Below are positions 58,711 through 64,000 of a DNA stretch of 64,000 bases, piece by piece. The stretch comes from Lycocorax pyrrhopterus obiensis (Eukaryota > Chordata > Aves > Passeriformes > Paradisaeidae), in contig JACSVZ010000012.1 of the NCBI GenBank assembly GCA_014706295.1, positions 16,203,255-16,267,254 of the forward strand, in the 5' to 3' direction. The translations under genes were made by a program, and so were the position numbers. A model generated the notes under the pieces. It was not told the origin of the DNA, made no database searches, and worked only from the letters and a program-made list of their open reading frames with translations. The stretch's first letter is position 1; the number at the start of each line of letters is the position of its first letter.

Positions 58711-59640
58711 CCTCAAATCTGGGCAAACTGAACCATTTTTGCTCTGATTGTGACTTCCCTTGATTTTGACTTTTCCATTTTGCCTTAGAAAACACTATGC
58801 AACAGCAGATTACAAAGTGCCACTTTTTCCCTAACCTGCCCTGGAAATGGCCTGTCCTGAATCTGCTGAAAGGACATGTTCTGATACTGCCAGAAAAAAA
58901 AATATGGAAAATAGGTTTCAAACCAAAACCCATGCAGTTTCCCAGAGCTCAGCCATGCCATACTGCTCAACACAGAGTCCTCCTATTAGCATTTTGCTGA
59001 CTGACCACGCATGCAGCACTTCTTTTCTGCTGAAACACCATATTAGCATCCCTTGTTCTGCTGTTCAGCCAGAGTCTGTACTCCAGCCTCCTCCACATCC
59101 CCCAGTTCTGGGTGTCTTACAATTTATGCTCACAGGCTTTTGGGAAAGAGGCTTGCAGACGTGTAACAGATGCTTGATGGAGCTCAGAGCCTGTGTGAAG
59201 GCAGAACCAGCATCCTCATTTTGCAGGCACCAAGACAAGCCAAGGAGGAGGCTGCTGCTGGCTGATGTGGCTGCCCCACCTATTGCTTCCACCTGGCAGG
59301 AAATGGATATAGACAAGGCTGGAGGGTTTGTCAGGTCCCGAGTGGAAGATGCAGCTGAGCCTGTTAAAGCCCTTTTGCTCAAGCAAAGGCCTTTTGCTCA
59401 AGCCCCAGGGTGGTCCCACGATGGTTCAGGCTGGAGCCCATCCTGAAACCCTCAGCCCATCCTGAAGACTTGCTTTCCACCAGGGTTGAGCCCAACGCAA
59501 GCAGAAGACACATGAGCACCCCTAAAAAAATCTGTAGAACGGGAAGAGCCTCTCCCAGTCTGCTCTGCTCACCAAACCCAGTACCAGTCCTTGAGCGTCC
59601 AGCAGTACCCATTTCTTGGGAAGGCTTTGAATAGGGAAGA
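58711..59640. other. Intergenic, nothing recognised
   Basis: Mixed composition. The frames at 58847-59446 show no domain. No exon or repeat supported. Confidence 0.45.
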
Positions 59641-59644
59641 AAAC

Positions 59645-60055
59645 AACATATGCAACCGAGTTTACAAAAACAAAGCCCAAACAAAGGCCATAAAATCTAA
59701 TAATTAACAGAGCAAATAAGCTGAAGGCCCATTAGGCTGCACATATTAGGTAATGACAAGTAGTTCGCAATAACCACTTCTGAATGGACTTCACCCAATA
59801 TGCATTTAATTAGGGTTTAATAAAGCAACAGCATGTTCTTAAAAGCCAATTAGAAACATATTCACTGAGGTTTGGAAGCTATGTAATAGATGCCTGTAGG
59901 AACCAGATACGTGCTGATTACATAGCTATTAATCCTCAATAAAGGGTCTAATAATCATTTTGTTCTTCAGGAGCAGGCAGCTGCTTTATTAAATCTTAAT
60001 GAAATGCATACTCGGGAGCTTTCCTTCAAAGCCAGTCTGTGTTAGAAGATGGGTT
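59645..60055. promoter_or_regulatory. Strongest candidate conserved non-coding element
   Basis: About 400 bp of uniformly AT-rich, repeat-free DNA in GC-rich surroundings. It is dense in homeodomain and POU-like cores: CTAATAATTAACAG, ATATTAGGTAATGAC, ATATGCATTTAATTAGGG (octamer-like ATGCATTTAATTAG), AAGCCAATTAGAAAC, GCTATTAATCCTC, GTCTAATAATCATTTTG. No open frame of any length crosses it. This is the typical look of an ultraconserved vertebrate enhancer. Confidence 0.5.
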
Positions 60056-60059
60056 TAGA

Positions 60060-62940
60060 AGTGGCAATCTGCTGAGAGAAAGGACCCCATCCTCACCACC
60101 ACCTCTGCCACTGTGGCAGCGGGTTTGAGGCCAACTCTGCTGCCGGAGCAGGCAGTTGATCGCTGCAGCCACAGAAGTGAGAGATCACTGGGTCTGAGAG
60201 CACCATGAGACATTTCACCCTGTGCTGAACATTTCCTTGCATGAGGAAATGTCTCCATGAACCAGGATATCTGTCTGATTCGTGGCTCTAAATCCAGATA
60301 TGCAACTCACATTAGGAGGGGAGCAAGGCCCTGGGGTCAGTGAGGTGCTGCCACATTCCATGAGGATCACTCAGCCACTTCTCCAGAAATTCACCTCCTG
60401 CCTGTATTCATGGCTGCCCAAAAAGGAGAGACTAAAGTGAGCTCCCTTCCACCATGCTCCAAAGAGGAGCTGGTTTGATTGAGGGTCTGGGCCACTCAGG
60501 TGGTGGCTTCTTGCCTTACCTCTAGGACTGGAAGTTGATCTAAAACCTGGGAAGCCATTATTATGCTCCCATGGACACATGTCCGAACAAGCCATGCCCA
60601 CACCTTCCCACCACAACTCCATCAGAAAGCCAGCAAAACACCATTGCAGGCTTAAAAACTGACACATTGCAAAAACTTTTCATAAACACCCATCTGTGTC
60701 TTCACCTGCTGTTTTCCCACCCCTCTAACACATGGGCTTGGGTTTTCCATGGTGGCTGGAAACTTCAGCAACTGTGGTTGGGATGCAGCCACACTTCTCC
60801 CCTACACTGACCTGAAGATGAAGAGGTGCCTGGTCCTCACCCGGGGAGCAGAGACCACCCCGACACAGCTGCCAAATGTCAGTTTAGAGCTGCCAGCCCA
60901 TCCTCCTCTGCTGCCCAGGAGGATGAAGGCACAGGCAGCCAGAGCTGGTGCAACAGGGCCAGAACCAGCTGGCAGCACCAGGATGGATCCAGGCCCCATG
61001 GCTGGAAGCAGCACCATCCAGCAGCTCTGCCCACAGTTCAGCCTGGGGTTGAGAGGTGCAAGTCCCTGTGTGGTCCTAACTGAGGCCAAGCCTGGCTCCC
61101 AGCCAGCAGCCCTGGTTAGCCCATCAGGACTCCAGCAGGGCTGGGACTGGCAGTCCGGCCACAGAGAGGCCGTGGCACTGTAGGGGCCCCATTCGCTCCC
61201 CCAACTCCAGGTGCCAGCCTGGTGCTGAACTCTGCAGAGGATCAGTCAGGGCAAGTCATGGGAAGAGCAGGCCAGGGCAAGGGGCGATGGGAATGAGAGA
61301 GGGTGGGTGGTAGGGTGGCCCCTGCAGCTCTGGGCTCCCCTGGAGAGGGAATGGATAAAGCAGGGAAAATACCTGGGATACACATGTGACATCCCAAACA
61401 CGCTACCCTTTGGAAGGCTCTCGGTGGTCCTACGCTCTGATTAGCCCAGTTAAGCTGAGCTCTGCCTGCTGCTCCCATGCCAGGCAGGGGGTCTGGCTCA
61501 CTCTGGCAGGGCAAAGTGTCTCCGAGTCCTCCTGGCTGTAGGGCTTTGCAGCCAGGGAAGCAGCTTGGAGGGGCAATGCCCCACCTGCCCATGCTGTGGG
61601 GCTGGGGAGGGCACCCCCAGAGACTCCCCATCTCGACAACGGGACTGCCTCCACCTGCTCTCCTGTCCCTGAGGATCACTTGCTCCTCCCCACCCAAGCT
61701 CATGCACAGCACCCTCCACCCCAGGGCACCTGAGTCCCCCCTTCACCCAGACCCTACACCACCATCCCAGCCCCATGTGGGCATCTCTTGCAATGCCCCA
61801 CTGCAACCAGGGCAGGTGTCCCACAAGGACAGCAGCCAAACCTCCTCAGGCATGCTCACCCTCAAGGGTGTCTGAAACCGCAGGATCCACATCCCCCAAA
61901 GTGAGGCAGCCATCACCTACCCCATCAGCAACTTCCCTGGCCAAACATCTCCAAAAAAGGAGTCATGATTAGCCCTAAGCAGGGTGCTGGGGGTGTCTGT
62001 GGGCAGCTCTGGGCCTGGGAGCTGCTGGTTCACCTTAGGTGCTGTCAGGCCTTGCTGCAAGTAACATGATCTCCTGTGATATTAATTCATGTTCTTTCAC
62101 AGACAAGGGTTACTTCTTTCCAGCCTCAAGGAGGAGATCATCTGCTGCACAGATTGGCCCTACCAACAGCCCAAGCCAGGGCAGGAGTGGACAGCCAGTC
62201 CCAAGGGAAATAAAGGAATGAGGCATTTCATTATTCTTGTTCCTCTCAGTAAAGAAAAGATAGACCCAGCCAGGGTCCAGATCGCTCCCACCTGCCCATC
62301 TGTCCCTCTGCATGCCCTTCCAGCTTGGCATCTCACTGCCCTGTGGGGATGGAGAGCTTCAGCAGTGGCTCCTAGTGAGACCCCACACATGAGGTGAAGG
62401 ACTGGGAGCTCCCATCTTCCAGCCAGTGAAATACTGACTTACCCACAGACACCCACTTCTAAGCATTTGCTCTGGGGAATGTGACAGGAGAAAGATACTC
62501 CCTGGTTACCTCCATCAGCAACCTTCAGGTTTTCCTTCCCACCCAGCCACAGGCGGCTGAACTCCACACTGCTCTGCCCACGAGCTCAGAGCAGAGACCC
62601 CTTGGCTGGGCAGAGGTGCCCAGCCCTGTGCAGGGTTGCTTGTCCCCCCTTTTAGGACATCCTGCTCCTCTTGTTCAGCCAAGCCTCACTTGCCTACAGC
62701 GTTGGTGATCAGCAGTTTTCTGGTGGAACACACAGCTTCTGCAGAAGGAATGTCTTCCCTCCAGGACAGTTCTGGTTTTCTCCCAAAGACCAAGCCTCAG
62801 GCTTGTTTAGCCAAACCTGAGCAGCTTGACATCAGCTTGACATGAAACCTCCTGTGAAGCCTGGTCCGGGGAGAAGAGTGATGCCCCACCAGCTCCAGAG
62901 GGCACAGGCTGGTGTGTGGGAACTGAAAATGAGGTTTTCA
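60060..62940. other. Intergenic, nothing recognised
   Basis: GC-rich with a few AT-richer words (62064-62110: GTGATATTAATTCATG). No exon or RNA supported. Confidence 0.45.
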
Positions 62941-62959
62941 GAACTGAGCATTGCTGCCC

Positions 62960-63002
62960 TCTTTTTTTTTTCCTTTCTTTTTTTTTTCCTTTTTTTTTAA
63001 AT
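62960..63002. repeat. T-rich (CTTTTTTTT)n tract
   Basis: Runs of 8-10 T separated by CC/C. This is simple sequence. Confidence 0.9.
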
Positions 63003-64000
63003 TTCCAGCCCAGGGAAGATTTGGAAAAGTTCATTTCTCCACCCTCTTGAGGACAGGTGCAAATTCTGAAATACCACAATTTCTACAAGGGCAAAACTCG
63101 TGATTTTTAGCCACTTTCTCCCAGGGCTTCTCCAGGAGGTCCGAGCCACCCATGCAGAAGATGCCTCACGTATGTACATGGATAAGTCTGGGTTGCAGCC
63201 AGGGTCTCCTGGGAGTTCCATGAGGCACAAGCCCACAGCATGGTCCCCTCTCCCAGCCTGGCCCCAGCACTGGCGCTGAACACTGGGGCCATCCCCACCA
63301 GCCCTTGCTGAGCCACCAAGGAGGTGGAGACGTGGGAATCATGGGGTGCACAAGGTAAGGAATGAAGGACAATCATGCACGTTTGGGACATCCTGAAGAT
63401 TGTGACCTCAGAAAAAAATATGGAGGCAACAGGGCTATACTTAATGGAGATACTCAAGGGAAGGATAATTTTTTCCAGAGAAGAGCCCCCAAAATACCTG
63501 CCTGGAAGTCAAGCCTGAACTTGAGCCCCAGTAGACAGCACAAGGCAGGAATCTTCAGCAAGGGTGCTCTCATTCAGGGTCTGCCTTGCCCCATATCCCT
63601 CCCTGTGCCCCATCTCCTAGTTTGTTGGATCTTACATTCAGAAAGAATGCTAGGAAAAGGCAAGAAAAAAATAATTTTGCTGGCAGCTCACAGGGGTGCA
63701 CTCAGAGACACCCCACAAGGTTGCACCAAAACGACTGGAGCTTTGTGTGCAGCCCTGCCAGATCACAGAAGAACTCACGTGAGACCTTCCTAGGAGCAGT
63801 CAGCTACTTAGGGACATCCAAATCACTGCCTTCAACAGCCACCAACACACCAACATTTCTCTCATGCCTTGTTTGAATCAAACAGGGTCAACTGCCAGTG
63901 TAAAAGAAGCCTGTCTGTTGGTTAACTCTGAATCAAAGCTGTAGCTGAGGCACCACAGACCACCACAAGCTGGTCTCTGTCCCACAGGTGCTGCTTGCAG
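63003..64000. other. Intergenic to window end, nothing recognised
   Basis: Mixed sequence. No exon with splice sites of a family I know, and no repeat identified. Confidence 0.45.

Noticed and set aside
10000..64000. STX8 exons expected if the gene were NTN1 with mammal-like synteny
   Set aside because: No syntaxin-8 SNARE or membrane-anchor exon could be recognised on the minus strand, and the netrin is better read as NTN3.
1..64000. CRISPR arrays, tRNA or rRNA genes
   Set aside because: No regularly spaced short repeats with unique spacers and no recognisable tRNA or rRNA sequence; the repeats present are minisatellites without spacers.

Overview
The window looks like avian nuclear DNA, probably from a GC-rich microchromosome-type region. 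The evidence is spliced vertebrate netrin exons with clean GT/AG junctions, and several 5'-truncated CR1 retrotransposon fragments in both orientations, some ending in the bird-type ATTCTATG/ATTCTGTG tail. CpG-rich tandem repeats are also present. There are no bacterial-style operons; nearly all long open frames are chance frames in GC-rich non-coding DNA.

The only protein-coding gene I can support is the 3' end of a netrin on the + strand (positions 1169-9782). Four exons carry the last laminin-EGF repeat, a short linker and the whole C-terminal NTR domain, ending at TGA 9780-9782. Reading phase is continuous through all three introns. The NTR domain fits the netrin-3 subgroup (called netrin-2 in chick) better than netrin-1. 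The 6.8-kb intron between the linker exon and the NTR exons holds a CR1 fragment, two arrays of one 41-bp minisatellite, and AT-rich islands that resemble regulatory DNA. The 3' UTR has an ATTAAA signal about 195 bp after the stop and a possible distal AATAAA about 1.2 kb after it.

From about 11 kb to 64 kb I find no recognisable coding exon on either strand. This stretch alternates GC-rich unstructured DNA, CpG-rich patches (about 23.4-23.7, 24.75-25.06, 30.4-30.8, 41.2-41.6, 45.16-45.4 kb), simple repeats, and at least a dozen AT-rich, homeodomain-motif-rich blocks of 100-400 bp that look like conserved non-coding elements (strongest at 59.65-60.05, 53.64-53.96, 16.44-16.72 and 34.88-35.10 kb). 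The simplest reading is a gene desert carrying regulatory elements, possibly for the netrin gene. Conservation cannot be tested from one sequence.

The least expected structures are a 127-bp element present twice in opposite orientation 10 kb apart (37481-37607 and 47567-47694, about 94% identical), a 33-bp minisatellite with no length change over seven consecutive units (38820-39050), and the two 41-bp arrays inside the netrin intron.
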